Source: Hermodice carunculata
Taxonomy: Eukaryota; Annelida; Polychaeta; Eunicida; Amphinomidae
NCBI GenBank assembly: GCA_964020975.1
Contig: OZ026627.1
Location: 32,391,838-32,455,837 of the forward strand
Direction: 5' to 3'
DNA length: 64,000 bases
The translations under genes and the position numbers were made by a program. Positions within the stretch are counted from its first letter, which is position 1; every line of letters begins with the position of its first letter. Shown piece after piece: positions 12,595 through 27,650 of the stretch. A model generated the notes under the pieces. It had not been told where the DNA came from and did no database searches. It saw only the letters and a list, made by a program, of their open reading frames with translations.

Positions 12595-14285
12595 AATTTA
12601 ACAAGATTTCACCAAATCATTCCTAAGAAACGAACGTGACAAAATATTATATCATATCAATGACCTAGCCTTTTATAGATTTTCTAAGCCTGTAGTTATT
12701 GAAAGGGAGACGCCAAAGGATGATTTCATTAAACTAATATGCTATGACAATGGTGTCGATTACATAAATCTGTCCAATCTATTACATAATAAAAAAGGTG
12801 CAATTATACATACCAGCGTATCCTGATAGTGCTACTTCAAACGTTTCATAAAAATATTATAAAACTATTGCCCCCAAGATATTTAACCACGCAAAACTTG
12901 TTAGAGAATTTAATCTAGATAAATATAAAGAAAACAAATACCCATGTCCGCATCATCATTCGCCTTATATTTAAAATCACTGTGTTCATATGATTACCAG
13001 CGATCTTTTTTGCACCAAATGATCCACTACATAGACTTATTTCAAAAGGTCTTAAATATCATAAGCAACAGAAAATTGATTGGGCTAAAGACAAGAAAAT
13101 GAGTATTGAAGCTGTTGAAGAATATAGTAGAAGGCAATTCTTAGATGAATGGATCAGTGAAATTAGGCATGTCGGTACAAACAGAAAAATAAAGTTACAG
13201 GAAATAACCAAACAACCATGAGATCGTTATATGCAGAAACTTTCATTATAAGGTCCTCATTGACATATTAGGCCTGTTGACCAACTCATGGTTCCCCACA
13301 TATGAAAATGTAAATGAGTGATTGGATGTATAATTGTGAACACACATCAACAGTTTTTTTATTTTCATTTGGCCTCAAAATTTCAGATGTACACACCCGT
13401 TTACCCAGCATTTACTTTCTTCCAAAACTGCATAAAAATCCTTATAAGTTCGGATTCATAGCAGGTTTCAAATATTCTTCCAATAATAAAGAGTTGTCAG
13501 TTTTGTCGCATTAAGGTTTGAAGGGGGTTAAGGAACTTTGGTTTAATTACTTTGATCAGATAGAAGTTTCTCCTGGTATTTAACAGGTTTTGGATTCTAT
13601 CAAATTCGAAGGTCCTGTTGATTGATATGGATAATCAATTGCCTTTTATAATAAGAAGATTTAAATCCGGACTTCCCCATTTTATGAACAATTATTCCTC
13701 ATTCCAATTTGAAAGAGTGTAAAGAGTCTCTCGTACATAAAACATATGTGTAACAATAGTTTCAAAGAAAGATAATATTTTATATAGGTGCCTATTTCGG
13801 TTATGATATAAAGAATGGCCATTCAGCATTTCAATATGATCAATTTGTTGAGTTGTTGAACTTTCTTAATGATAACTTATATGTCAATCTTGGAGATTCC
13901 ATCTTTAAACACATAATTGGTATTCTAATGGGTACCAATTGTGGACCTTTTTTAAATGTGTAAGTTGACTTTTAGATATATTGACGATCTATTAAGCATC
14001 ACTAATAAACACTTTCCAGAATAAATTTCACAAATATACCCTGGTGATTTGAAATTAAAATAACCTACAGAAAATGGCATGGGATGTTCGTTTCTAGACA
14101 TAATGTTCTATGTTAATAAGAGTAATCTTCAGTTTCAATCATATGAAAAACGTGATTGTTTTAAATTTGATATGGTAAATTACCGTCATATGAATAGTAA
14201 TATTCCACCCAGGCCAGCTTATGGTGTCTGTGTGTCAATGATAATTGCCTTTGCTGGAGACTCTTGGTATAACCTCACCAGGTAA
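12595..14285 (+). mobile_element. Penelope-like retroelement fossil, copy D
   Basis: On the plus strand, successive blocks match the relic at 61.1-62.4 kb. They include a helical N-terminal part (HINDLAFYRFSKPVV, near 12655), HMITSDL and DPLHRLISKGLKYH (near 12990-13060), LPKLHKNPYKFGFIAG (near 13420), ILMGTNCGPF (near 13925) and a terminal FKFDMVNYRHMNSN block (near 14165). The order matches a reverse transcriptase with an N-terminal extension. It is broken many times and looks older than copy B. The family call is from memory of motif pattern; a related DIRS-like or unclassified reverse transcriptase cannot be excluded. Confidence 0.65.
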
Positions 14286-14289
14286 GGAA

Positions 14290-15397
14290 GTTGCATCAGC
14301 AAACTCTTTGGCTGACAGGGCTGTATCAACTCTGTAATCAGTCATTGCCCATTTGATAACAGGACACAAAGATTAAAGTTCAATCCTAGAATCTCTTTTA
14401 CCTTGTGAGTTTTGCAATTTCCAAAAAGAGTCAGCAATCTTTGTGCTTTTGCACACAGTAAGATGAAATGCAATCAATAGCAGGATTCAATAAGCCATTA
14501 AAAGTAAAACAAGGCTGAATGAAATTTTAGGTCATGATATGGCCAACTGTAAATCATCACGATAGGTTGCTATTGGTGTCAAATCAAGTTAAAGAGAGGA
14601 CTGCTGCTTTTTAAAATATGGTCTACTCAACAGGGTAACGGCCTATTCAACTGTGACAATATTGCAATGTTCAGTAAATGCATAGCGTTAAACAAAAATT
14701 TGACCAACAGGCTCAATGAGACCTGCTAGCGTGACACCTTTGCCCATTGTCATACACTGGGCTTTCACCATAATGAGACAGGTGCCCGGCCATACGTTCC
14801 ATGTGGATCCTTGTTGCCCTTCAAATCTAGTCTCAAAAGTTCCCCCAACTTACAATATACTCACGATAACTATTTTATGTCACTCGTGTTAGGTTCCTTC
14901 ATCATTAACCATCACTTGATAATTCTTACTTTGCTTAAATCTCCGGATATCAATGTCTGTGTGCATCCCCATTTGTGGGCATTATACAATGGGCCAGCTC
15001 TACATATCATTGGCTTTAATCCCATGCAGCCTACAGATTGAAAAATGTCACTTGTTACACTGCTCTTACCTACAATTGGCTGGTCCATGTTGACATGGAT
15101 GGAGCACCCTGCCACCTCATATGGCACAAACCAAATAGCCAAGTATATTTTATATTTCTATTCATCTACCAGCAGAAACGTAAAATTTGTAGCTCAAAGT
15201 GTCCTTGTCCCACACAAGCATACTCATGCTACCACTGTATGGGATCCACTAGGGACGAAGTAGCCAAGCAACCTTTCAATGTATTCCTCAAATGTGTGAA
15301 ACACTCAGATGTCCTCTGTAAGCCTCCAAATCTCTAAAGATACCTTCTGCTAGACATGTGTGCACATTAAAGATACATTCTGCTGGATATGTGTGCA
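14290..15397. other. Gene-free stretch
   Basis: Nothing was recognised. Overlapping frames near 14811-15337 on both strands have no family motif. Confidence 0.45.
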
Positions 15398-15401
15398 CAT
15401 T

Positions 15402-15413
15402 ATATATATATAT

Positions 15414-15505
<92 letters not shown>
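15402..15505. repeat. (TA)n microsatellite
   Basis: About 100 bases of TA with one CACACA interruption. A near-repeat of AGAT(A)CCTTCTGCT precedes it at about 15338 and 15368. Confidence 0.95.
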
Positions 15506-15507
<2 letters not shown>

Positions 15508-15509
15508 CG

Positions 15510-16830
15510 TGTAGGTTTGAGAAATTGTTAACTAAGAAGGAACGGGCATATAGAAGAGAGTTGATGCTGCAGACTGAGGATGTCAGTATCAATAATGCAT
15601 GGGATCTTGGGACCATATTAAGAAGTTGGTATGGTACTTCGCAGTGAAAAATGATACCCCATTAAAGGTGGAAGCTTATGGGCAAGGTTGTAAAGATATT
15701 AACCTTGTGTTTTTCAATAAATGACAAACTGGATGTCAATAAAACAGGTGACTTTACTTTGATGAAAATTATGTGATATATTTGAATGGATTCCAGTAGC
15801 TGAGCAAGAATATTAGGAAGAGGGATTCAATGAACAACTTGAATAGTATATCAATGATGCAATATCAATTGAATATGTTGCAAAAGTGGTCCAAAATTTA
15901 AAATGAAAGAAGGCTGTTGGTGTTGATCTTGTACCGAAGAACACATTCACATATAGGCATTAATCCTGTCCCATGTATTTATAAAGCACATACTTGTGTT
16001 TTGAACTCACGAATGATTTTATTCCGATGATTTGAATGTCATTTATGATCAACAGAATGGGATTTGCAAATTTAGATCATGTACAGATCATATTTTTGCT
16101 TTGACGTCTATAAATCCGAATACAGAGGATGAGGGGCAAGATATTTTCGCATGTTTATTGACTTCCAAAAATGCTTTTGACTGGATGGATCATAATTTAC
16201 CAATGTGGATGGGTCTTTTCACAATGGTATTGAAAGGATATATAAAAGAGTAAAAGAGGTTTATTCCAAAACATATCACTTTGCAAGCGTAAACAGATTC
16301 AGCTCTGATTGGTTCCCAATTAAATATGGTGTAGCACACGCGGATACATTCTCACATACATTGTTTCATTTGTGTCTCAGTGGTTTTATTGATGAATTGA
16401 GAACACAAGAATTTCGGGTAGATATAGATAGCAGAGTCATTGGAGTGTTAATGTATGCATTGATACTGTTTTAAGCGTAGAAATCCCCAATGACATACAA
16501 AAATCAATACGTTTATTTGAATATTAGTGTAATTAGTGGAGACTGCAGGTAAATATACACAAAACGAAAGTTACTAATTTTGGAAAAGGTGAAACTTTTC
16601 CACCAATTTCCAATTTCATTTGAATAACATTGTTACTGGGAGTGTGGATAGGTCCAAATATCTTGGGGTTTACTCAGATGAAAATCTTAATTTGAAAAAT
16701 ACTGCTACTTTTTTGTCACAGGCTGGTGGCCATACTTTAAGTGCTGCAATTTCGAAGTGTCAAACATTAAGCGATATTGGCTTCAAAATCAAAGTTTCAA
16801 TGTTTGCAATTCACCCCCATAAGATATGAC
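15510..16830 (+). mobile_element. Degenerate LINE reverse transcriptase relic
   Basis: Plus-strand pieces in different frames follow the order of a LINE reverse transcriptase. They include QNGICKFRSCTDHIFALTSI (near 16050; compare the usual QNGFR.GRSCTDHIF), a FACLLTSKNAFDW block standing for the first Asp motif (near 16150), WFPIKYGVAHADTFSHTLF for GVRQGD.LSPTLF (near 16310), GVLMYA before the lost FADD (near 16440), and a DRSKYLGVYSDENLN block (near 16645). At least four frame changes or stops separate them, and the second catalytic motif reads MYALIL instead of YADD. The copy is old and dead. No endonuclease part was seen upstream. Confidence 0.75.
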
Positions 16831-16839
16831 CATGAAAAA

Positions 16840-17645
16840 TCCAGCCAACGCACATAAGAAATGCCTTGAAGGGCTGTAATTGCACCCCTAGCAATTGCAG
16901 GGTGAGCCTGTCACATCATTTAATTAATGATTTGTAAAAATGTAGGCTTCAACTTTTTTTTCTTAAAATTTAAATAGTCCATTCTGCAGACTAAATAACA
17001 AGTTGGTCTGCTTAGTCAACACAAGATCATATAACAAGGGCTCTGTAGTAGCTGACATAAAGTTAGAGCTAAAGATCAGGCCCACATGAAGGCAGCAAGC
17101 TTAATGGCTCCAAGCGCCTGTATGTTCTGCTGGTCCCTGCACAGCCTCCAAGCTAGCCTATGTTAAAAGTGGGATAACTCCCTCCTTAAGGTATCAAAAA
17201 GTGGAGGAGGGTGTCTGGGGGCATGGTCCACCAGGAAAAAACTGAAAACTGCACCTTCATTTCCTGCATTTTGAACCATTTGGGGCACCTTGTGGACATA
17301 TTGTGTACGTATCTAGTACAATAACCCGTCAAAGTAATACAACATTATAGCCACCAATGGAATAATGCTACTTTTTAAAAATTTTATGAAATGTGGGAGA
17401 CATTTTATAAAAAAGGGTAGAGTGGGAGGCTATGTAACAAAGAAAGAAGAATCAGGAGATCTCCATGGAGATGGGACACTTGGAGGCTCTGTCTTTGGTT
17501 AGAGGGCATTCTGACACTGGGCATTTAGTGGAAGCTAAAGGTGGTGATAGTGACCCCAGCCCTTGTGAAGTATCTATGAGTCACCACCTCAGGGGGAAGG
17601 ATACATGATCTGTCTCTTGATAATGGCAATGACTGTGGGGGTTCT
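16840..17645. other. Gene-free stretch
   Basis: No gene was recognised. The sequence from about 17100 is slightly GC-richer and could contain the outer end of the Ty3/Gypsy fossil that begins just after, but no terminal repeat was identified. Confidence 0.4.
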
Positions 17646-19420
17646 TGATTGATTACCTTTGACTCCACCCTAACTGACTCATCATGTTCTGAAATCCAGA
17701 ACTCTGGTGTCTCATTCAGACTACCTTACTGGCCATCCATTGGTTTCTGGGTGGACCAAGAACCTTCTGCTGGTCATACTTCAATGGTCCTTTGTTGGGT
17801 AGACTTGTTGTCTGTTAGTACGACTACGAATTGATATCTGACACAGACTCCAGTGACTGCAAGCTCAGTGGGTATGAGGGGTCATCTTACTCAGAGGCAA
17901 AGCCACCTTGGTGCTTGCATTCCATCCTAGATAACTCAATAACTCAGCCAATATTATAGTAGGGTCCACAAAAGCAATTTAGAATGATTCACTACTCGAT
18001 CCTTTCACTATGTTGGTCTCTTATCTAGCAGACAGGACCTTGAACCCTAAAGACCCCAAATTGTAGATTCCACCATGATATAAAAGTAAGCTGTTCTTGG
18101 GCTCTCAAAATTCAGTGTCCCCAGCTTCATTCACCCACATTGGCACTTTGATTAATGCACTTGCAGTTGGATTTTCATAAGGCTTGCAAGTTCTGCCTGG
18201 CTTTGACAAGCACCACAACAGTAAAGCAGGTACCAAATGCCCCAATACCGGAGGAAGCCCCCTCCCCCCACCAGGCACACATACAGTGGCATGTACCTCA
18301 CTTAGTATGCATTGAAGAAAATTGGTTAGACCAAGTGGAATTACTAACCCATGCCTTTGTGCAAAAAAGCATCGTACACCTGTCTCTGCCACTGTCTAGC
18401 TTGGTTGTTCACCAATTTAGTGATAATCTTTTTCAAAAGTTCTGCTTAACCTTTCTATTTTACCATTGGTTTCTGAATTGTAGGGGGTTGATTGTTGGCG
18501 TTCTGCTTCCATACTATGAAGATACTTAGGGAGTTTGTTTTGTCCCCCATTAGAATGCTCCCCAAATGTTTGTTTCTAACAAGAAGGAAAATAAGTTTAA
18601 ACCAATCCATGTTGTGTAAACATCACCTGTAGCGACTTATGCCATGGACACAACTGCACCGGTACAGTGCCCATCATTGCAGAAGACATACTGGGAATTT
18701 GGTAAGTCTTTGGCAATCCTGACAAATGGTCCACTGCTGTTAGGGTATACTGGTTACCTTGTTCACTACAAGCAAAGGGGCCAAAAGAGTGCTAACAGGG
18801 CACTGCTTTGTATTTCTTTTATTTGGTTCTGCATCCTGGGCCATCCATAGGTTTCCTTGACCCTATTTTATATATCGCATATAATGGCACAAATTGCTCT
18901 TGCTGAGCCTCTCACACACCCTCTACCTTTAATTGATCAGCTTCAGATGGAACAAATTCATTGGCATCCTTACCACACATTGCATCAGGATCAACCCATT
19001 CTCCTATATTTAAGACATCAATTGATGGGAAATGTTTGTGAGACATGATGTAAGATCTGCTTAAACATTGCAAGTTCCTTGTATGTACCAGATTTTTGCC
19101 CAAAGCACTGCTTCAAATACCCCCAGCACTGCACTTTTCTGTTTCTCATTTCTTTTGTGAGTACAAAGTGAAGAGTTTCTGGTCAGTGTAGAATGCAAAA
19201 TAGGCACCATACAAGCATGCCTTCAGTTAATGAATACTATATATGAATGTATATGGCCCTTTTTCTATCACTAGTACTAGGTTCTGAAGAATTACTGGTA
19301 AACATACTGCACCACCTTTTCCATTCAAGTATCGTCATCCTGATGGGAGACTATTAATATAGCCTCCCTTATCCATCACACACACACGTGTCACTAGCAT
19401 CAGTGCACTACTGATATTCA
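17646..19420 (-). mobile_element. Ty3/Gypsy-type LTR retroelement fossil (pol part)
   Basis: On the minus strand the region near 19250-19060 resembles the end of reverse transcriptase/RNase H (an FYTDQK-like word and an IQGTCNV word where Gypsy elements have TDHK and IKGxxNV). The region near 18500-18250 resembles the C-terminal third of integrase, with the family's NGxIER-like and QWQ words. Gag, protease and both LTRs were not found. The copy is broken in many places, flanked by unrelated sequence and looks old. Confidence 0.5.
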
Positions 19421-20109
19421 TCGTCTGTGCATGCATATGCCATCAGCTTGGATGAGTTTAACTCTTTTAAAGTTTGCAATAGTTCAGAAAAACGTTACCC
19501 ATACTCATGAATTCCATCCTAACAATGACAGCAAAGAGATTCCACAATTACCACAACATCAACATGAATTGTCCAATATCAATAGAAGAAACAAACTTCA
19601 GTCCTGAATTGAGACTGACAGTCACCTATCAAGGAAACTGGTGGTTTTAAACCGATGCTCTCAATCTCTGAAATATTATTAATTAAAGACAGACTTTTCT
19701 TTTGCCAAAAAAACATAGGCCTTAGTACTGAAAACCCAAATTCAGTCACTTGTGCCAAAGATGAAAAGAGACAAGGCAGGCCTGTTTCATGCACAGGGCC
19801 TCATTAAAAGGCTGATTTAAGCATGCAGGGGATTGGTAAAATGTACGTTCACTGGAATGGTTTTAGAATTGTAATTTCATACTCCAACAAACGTATGAAC
19901 TTGGATCATGGGCATGCTCAGCTTCAGTCAAAAGCTTTTCAGATTTTCTGTGGAAAGTCTTGATTTTTGACAAATCCAGTAACATTTTGTGCTTCTTGAT
20001 GGAGCCAACATGATTGCAATGTAATATGGATTGCTCACAAACTGATGCCTGTAAATATAAGTTGGTAAGAGCATGTTTTTGTAGATTTTAGTTCGACTTC
20101 ATTTAACTG

Positions 20110-20188
20110 TCTATAGTAATGGAATGTTGGGTCATGCTGACCACAAAAGACAGGTCATTTTCATTCTTGGTACTGTAAACAAAGATCG
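20110..20188 (+). repeat. Partial copy of the 28-kb local repeat
   Basis: The words GTTGGGTCAT, AAAAGACAGGT and GGTACTGTAAACAAAGATC also occur in order at 28033-28095 and in part at 28256-28290. This copy stops exactly where the Harbinger-type inverted repeat begins (about 20189), so it marks the left flank of that element. Confidence 0.75.
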
Positions 20189-20457
20189 GGTGCCGGTTTT
20201 TCCAAATCATTTACTCAGTGAGTAATTACTCAGCATTTGGTGTCCTGAGAACTTACCTGAGTAATTACTCAGTTCGAACCTCAAACCAGTTTCTCGAAAT
20301 CGTTTACTTGGTCTCTCAGGTGAGAAAGTATTTTGTGCGTGACAGAAGGGATCTTTTTGTAACTTTTGCGTATTTAGAGGAAAATAATCGGTAGTGGGTA
20401 CCGAGCACCTTCACGAGGCACTTACTGACCTTTTGGCGACCTCTTGACTGTAACAAA

Positions 20458-20703
20458 ATGGCGGCAATAGAAGGCGATCCCATGTCGTCTGCTGACATTT
20501 CGAAGGAAAGCGCTGTTGCCATGACTCCAGCGGAGCAGAAAATGCAAACGGCAGAATATATCTCAAAGATTGATGTCATTGAAGGGAAATTTGATGCGAA
20601 AATTACAAGAACAAGATGCCTGGGAGAAATAGCCCACAATGTGACCAGGTTGGCATGTATTAACTCTTTCTGGTTACAAATGGCATTTGAAATGAGAGTA
20701 TAA
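20458..20703 (+). CDS. Harbinger Myb/SANT-like DNA-binding protein, first exon
   Basis: The ORF starts at an ATG in a strong context (ACAAAATGGCG). Residues 22-62 include a TPAEQKMQTAEYI run followed by KIDVIEGKFDAKIT and GEIAHNVT. This matches the N-terminal helix-turn-helix pattern of the Myb-like partner protein of PIF/Harbinger elements (related to vertebrate NAIF1), which in the family brings transposase to the nucleus and the inverted repeats. The frame ends soon after GEIAHNVT, where the family has more domain, so the exon probably ends near 20650 at one of several GT sites. The continuation was not found. The opposite-strand frame at 20316-20708 is a shadow. Recent decay is possible, because the visible exon has no stop within the domain. 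Confidence 0.65.
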   Translation: MAAIEGDPMSSADISKESAVAMTPAEQKMQTAEYISKIDVIEGKFDAKITRTRCLGEIAHNVTRLACINSFWLQMAFEMRV

Positions 20704-20709
20704 GTCACG

Positions 20710-23327
20710 ATATATCATTAGTTTATTCATGAATCTATATAACAAAATAACAATGAAACAGACGTAATATATCTACGACAATAGTTTTACAGTGAAAATT
20801 ATATACAGCTTAACAAAACAAAGTCAGCAAAAAAAGTAGGCCTTTCCATCATTATCTTCAAGTGGCAATAGTATTGGGAACACTGAAACTAAAATAATGA
20901 AATGGGACCGCTGAAAATGGAGAGCCTAGGCAATTAAGTGATAGCACATTGGGTTTTTTCCATTATGGACACCAATATAAGAAATAGTCAGTGTAAAATT
21001 AGAAATTTACATTTAGATAACACTAATGTGATACCTGAAGGGGCAAAATATAAGTAGGCCTGATGTAAACATTTAATCATTATAAATGGGCCTGAAACAT
21101 AAGTCTCAGTGTTTGAAGAGCAACGTCCTGGTTTTGCCCTGAAGAGAGGTGTTAAATAGGTATAATTGAAGTAAATCAACGATAATCAACACTTTCTCAT
21201 ACGAAATTAAGGCTTAATATGATAGATTATTGATAATTGGGATGTGCTCATGCATTGATGCAGATCCGTAACATTTAGTTGGGTCGGGGTGGGTGTACTT
21301 TTTAACATTGCACCTTCTCAATTATAAATTCCCAAAGAAAAATAAAAAAGGGTCCATTGAGAAAAAAATGAATAGTCAAGTTGTGAGTTACTTAAGACTT
21401 ATTAATCGGACATACTAAAAACACATTCGATTTTTTCTTTTATTGCGAGGAAAACATTTAAATTTTGATTTTTAAACTTAAAGGAAGTGTTAACAGATTT
21501 ATTAGATTGGCCTTAAAAAACAGAAACATTAAACTGGAAATAATGCAGCACTTCCTTCACAGGTGAAAATGAAGAATTGTGTGCTTATGTTTCATGTACT
21601 CATTTAAACACTGTAGCAGGTATGGATTGTTTATAGAAACCATAAACACATTACCTTTCATAGGCCTCATCAAGTCATCAATGTTAATAATAAGCCTCAT
21701 CTCATTGTCAGACTCATAGACATTTTTGTCTGAGAAAAGTCATTATTTGGGGGTAAGCTATTTGGACTCAGAACCTGTCAAAATTGATAATGGTACAAGT
21801 TTATAAAAACATTTCGTCGTCTTGCAAAGAAATTGATTTTTTTTTTGTTTCTTGTAACTCTGCTTTGGAACATTGATGAGATGATATCAGGTAGTTCAAG
21901 CAAGTGGCTTTTATAATCATGTTAACCTGTTACTGCACTAACTGAGCAGATAAGTTTGTAAACTTGTATATTTTTCTTTCAGGGAAGCTATTGTGACTCG
22001 GATCTTGTCTTTTTTCTGTCTTATTAATATATTGGTTGAGGTAAATACACACAAATGTTAACTTTTTATAACTTGTCATACTCTGTGATACTATTTTGCC
22101 TAAGTTGAACATATTTTTTACTCATTTGTAATTCAGAAGAAAAACAATTCCTGAGTGTATTGATGCATGGTACATGTATGTGTCCTGTCACTCACACTGT
22201 CTATGGTCTCTTCAATCATAAATCTTGCCAATTTAGCCTGACAGATTTAATTCCAAAGTAGAATATTACTATGGGTTTATAAGATGGATAACCGATTCAT
22301 ACTCCTTGTAAAAGGACTTGTTATTTTAGTGTTTGCTTGTCTGTAGAGGATAAGAGTAGTCCATGTCAAAGGTTATCCTTGGGGCCCTTTGGGCACATTG
22401 CACTCCGAGTTGGCTATGGAAAGTATTTGACTCAGTTAAAGGGAAAAATTGTCTAGCTAGGAAGTGAAAGTATAGTGAAGAAAGACTTTATATCTTGATT
22501 ATTTTTTCATTATAAATATTATCATGAACATGTTTATTTCAGTGTTAGTATCACAGGCAGCAGAACCTTAAAGCATCTACAAAGAGCAGTTTAAAATATG
22601 AAGAACAGAGGTATAGTTGTAATGTGTTGATAAATTGACAACTATTATATGTGTGTATCATTTTGTTTGGAGGCATATACTACAGAAATTGTTTGCCTGT
22701 CATTTTTGTGATTATCAACAAAACAGCTGTCCTAACTGAGAGACATATTACCTAATATGAGAATCAATTTATTGTGTATCTGTGTGCAAATACAGACATA
22801 CATTTTATATCTTTCATTCTTCCCTTCCTTTCTGCTTCAATCTTGCCCACAACTTTCCTTAGATGGGGCAATGGTTGAAAATCAAAAAAAAAAAAAGAAA
22901 AAACAATGCATGGTCATAGGCCTACATTTTCATCTGATTCACTTATTTGAGCTGAATTAGTATTTTCAATTTCTAGCAAATTGTAGACAATTGAAATGTT
23001 AAACCTTCCAATATTCTGTAGCATTATACATAGAAGTAGCATCCCTCTGTGTTGGAAGGTGAAATACCGTCTTTAGCGAGTGAAATACTAATAAAAACGT
23101 TAGTCATCCAAGACAGATGACCCATTAAATGGGTTCAAAAAGGACCAGAAGTGAAAGGACAGGGAAAATATGTACACAAACTGTCATAAACATAAAATCC
23201 ACAGGGATGAAAGTCCTCAGTGCTTTTATTATTTTTTTTCTCCAAAAATCAAAGAAATAATGGAATGCCCTCTTTACCTCAAAAGGCCAAATCTGGTAAA
23301 AGAAATGGAGCAGTGGGGTATGGTTTT

Positions 23328-23329
<2 letters not shown>
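20710..23329. other. Harbinger interior, nothing else recognised
   Basis: AT-rich sequence between the Myb-like exon and the poly(T) tract. No continuation exon with the rest of the Myb-like domain could be assigned. It may be intron, spacer or later insertions. Confidence 0.4.

Positions 23330-23364
<35 letters not shown>
23330..23364. repeat. Poly(T) tract of about 35 bases
   Basis: An uninterrupted T run that read on the minus strand is a poly(A) tract. It could be the tail of a retroposed sequence inserted from the right side, but no source gene was recognised next to it. Confidence 0.9.
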
Positions 23365-23370
<6 letters not shown>

Positions 23371-24014
23371 GTCATTTTCATGCCTGATCCCCAGCAATGT
23401 AATAGTTAAGGAGTTTCTCCATTGCATCTTTGTTGCAAAATCAGAGAAAAAATGACAGAGTTAGGCCTATTTTACTCGCTCAGTCACCCACATGCTGGAG
23501 TGACTGTTGTGCAACAAAAGCATAGCCACCTGCAGTAAGATAATGCATTAATATTGCTAAGTTGGAGGCATTAATATTGCTAAGTTGGAGGTAAACAAAA
23601 CCAACTGGCAACCTGAAGTTCTGTAGTGGGCTGCCATTGCCTAGCTCCTTGTGTCAAAAGTATGCTGGACAAAGAGGAAACAGTGTCTAACATGGCCTAC
23701 AGTGAGAGACGGTATTTCCCTTCACTGGAGGGTACATTTCATTTTGAAAATGATTAAGAAATGTGTCCTCTTGCAACGCGGGACACAGTCTCTAACTGTA
23801 GACCTTGTAAGATCCTCTACTTCTTATCTGTGTTTTTAAGTATGTGTCCTTGCCAAATTTAATGGCATGCAAGCAAAGGTTTAGGAATTTGAACTTTTGC
23901 TGAAGTCACACATTCTCCCTCATCCATTTCTAAAATCTTGTTCATAGGATGGTAAATTTGGCTCACGGTGGCACAACAGAATGATAATCTAATTCTCAAT
24001 TCAATCCTTATTAT

Positions 24015-25842
<1,828 letters not shown>

Positions 25843-26240
25843 TTTTCAGCTCAGCTGACTTACATGTCTGGCTGAGCTTTTAGGATGTTGAGTCGCTCGG
25901 CGCCCATCCGTTCACAATTACATTTTGGGCTTCTTCTCCAAAACCGTCTGCCAGATTCACTTCAAACTTGGTGGCAATGTACCTTGGGTGGGTCTTTACC
26001 AACTTTGTTCAAACAGTCACGCTCCAGTGAAGATTTTTTTATTAATATTTTTGCGGGGTTGGGAAGGAGATTTTAAATAATCTTCTCCGAAACCACTCAC
26101 CCAATTACTTTGATATCACACAGGAAAATTCCTAGTTCTGTTTTAGTTCGCCAGGTGGTGCAGCCATTAATTTCCTTTTTTATTTTATTTTTTAGTGTGT
26201 GTTTTTTTGCTATTTTCTACTTTTTCTCCAGAATCTTTTT
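25843..26240 (+). mobile_element. Truncated copy of the 1.25-kb inverted-end repeat
   Basis: It begins TTTTCAGCTCAGCTGACTT and shares long words with 33431-33850: CACTTCAAACTTGGTGG, CCTTGGGTGGGTCT, CACCCAATT.CTTTGATATCACA and a GCCAGGT/CACCAGGT word. The right half seen in the 33-kb copy is missing. It is nested within the Harbinger element. It has no coding capacity and is a non-autonomous repeat of unassigned superfamily. Confidence 0.75.
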
Positions 26241-26915
26241 GTAAAGAGATAAATTATGGTAGAAGGAATAGTAAACTAGATTTTCAGTGCATTGTGACCT
26301 AATCTGTGGTTAAAAGTAGGACTAACATGATTTAATTATGAGTAGGCCAACATTTCCATTTGCAAGACCGCTGGGTTTTCCCCAGGTAGAAATTAAAGCT
26401 ATACATTTTTGGTGATGGTCAAATGTCGATTTGTATTTCTCCGCTCAATTTACAAAATTTTGTCCTAAAAAGTGCCATGTTGGCTTTAAAACCTACAAAT
26501 TGTGCATTTTTTGCAAGAAAGAGCTTTATTGGAAGCATTCAAGCTTTATGGTCAAGTTGAGAGGTTGACATTTTTTCTAAAGCTTAATGGCACCGTTAAG
26601 CTATAAAGCTTCAACGAAAAACCGCGAAGATCTATTTTGGGGGTGGGGGGGTGGGTGGAGGGGGGGGAGCAATTTATTCATATGATACATGCCCTTATAC
26701 CAGCATGGAACACGTACAGTATAGGGGAACAAAGGTTATGATATTAAATATATCATTAATTTATTCTTAATTTAAAGAACCTTATGTGTTTTGTTTTGTT
26801 TTGTTTTGTTTTAATTTACACTAACAATATAAATGTTATCTCAACATGCAGGAAGCATATTCTGCTGACATATTACATTTTGATAAAAATTATACCGGTA
26901 CCTACATTCAATAGT
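26241..26915. other. Harbinger interior with G-rich tract
   Basis: No gene was seen. A G-rich run (GGGGGTGGGGGGGTGGGTGG and following, near 26639-26669) has four or more G-tracts and could form a G-quadruplex. A (GTTTT)n-type run lies at about 26788-26812. Confidence 0.5.
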
Positions 26916-27513
26916 TTATTTTTTATTTGCAAGGTAGGGGTATATAAACATGATTTGCCCTTGGAGTCTGACAAAGCATATTGATAAGTTGAATACAGTG
27001 TCTCTTAAGTTCATCTTAGTGTTTGTAGATGGTGTCACAATTGACTGTAAGGAACGAAACACCCACTTGGTTTTTAACTCGCGTACATACCAGCCACTCA
27101 GTAAAAGCCTTGCTGAATGTACTTTATCCGTGCGGGGTCGCGGGGAAAAGATAACCAAGTTTGAGTAACTTGACCGAGTGCAGCTGACACACTGTGCACA
27201 GCTTTGCACACGGAGGATTTGCAACCCCTATAGTGTCGCCAACCAAGGACTGAAAGCCACCCCTGGTAAAGAAATGCAGTGTCAGCAGCAACTGGTTGAG
27301 AATTATTATTGGCAACCCCATGTTTGTCAGTGCCGTGGTATGGTCATGCAGCATTGTGACAATCGTCACGATGGAAGCCCGCCTGAACCTATACCGTGCA
27401 TAACATATCTCGTCTGTCATAGTTTCCACAGGATTTGACCTGTTAGGAATTCTTCGATCAACGCAAATACGTCGTCTCCATGACTGGAACGAGCGCAGGG
27501 AATTCCCCATCAT
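26916..27513 (-). pseudogene. PIF/Harbinger transposase, N-terminal part
   Basis: On the minus strand the 129-codon frame at 27513-27124 contains a LLLTLHFFTRGGFQSLVGDT block followed by GVANPPCAKLC. This aligns with the HARBI1-type pattern L.tLrF.a.GsFQ..vGd..gis...v, the helix-turn-helix region before the DDE nuclease. A short QGFY and VAGM match follows near 27090, where the family reads kaF...AGfP, after a stop. The catalytic DDE residues were not identified, so the copy is truncated or split by introns. In Harbinger elements this protein cuts and joins DNA at TWA sites together with the Myb-like partner encoded at the other end. Confidence 0.65.
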
Positions 27514-27650
27514 TGAGTTGTTCGAGCGATAATGCAGGCATACAGCGTTCCTGAGACAGGTTGCGCGAGGTTCAGGAAACTGAGTAATTATTCTGACAAT
27601 CCGTGAGTAATTACTGATGCTGCCTTCTAGAAATGTTAGGAAAAACGGTA

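Noticed and set aside
20316-20708. 130-codon minus-strand frame
   Set aside because: Shadow of the Myb-like ORF on plus, which has the family match and the better start context.
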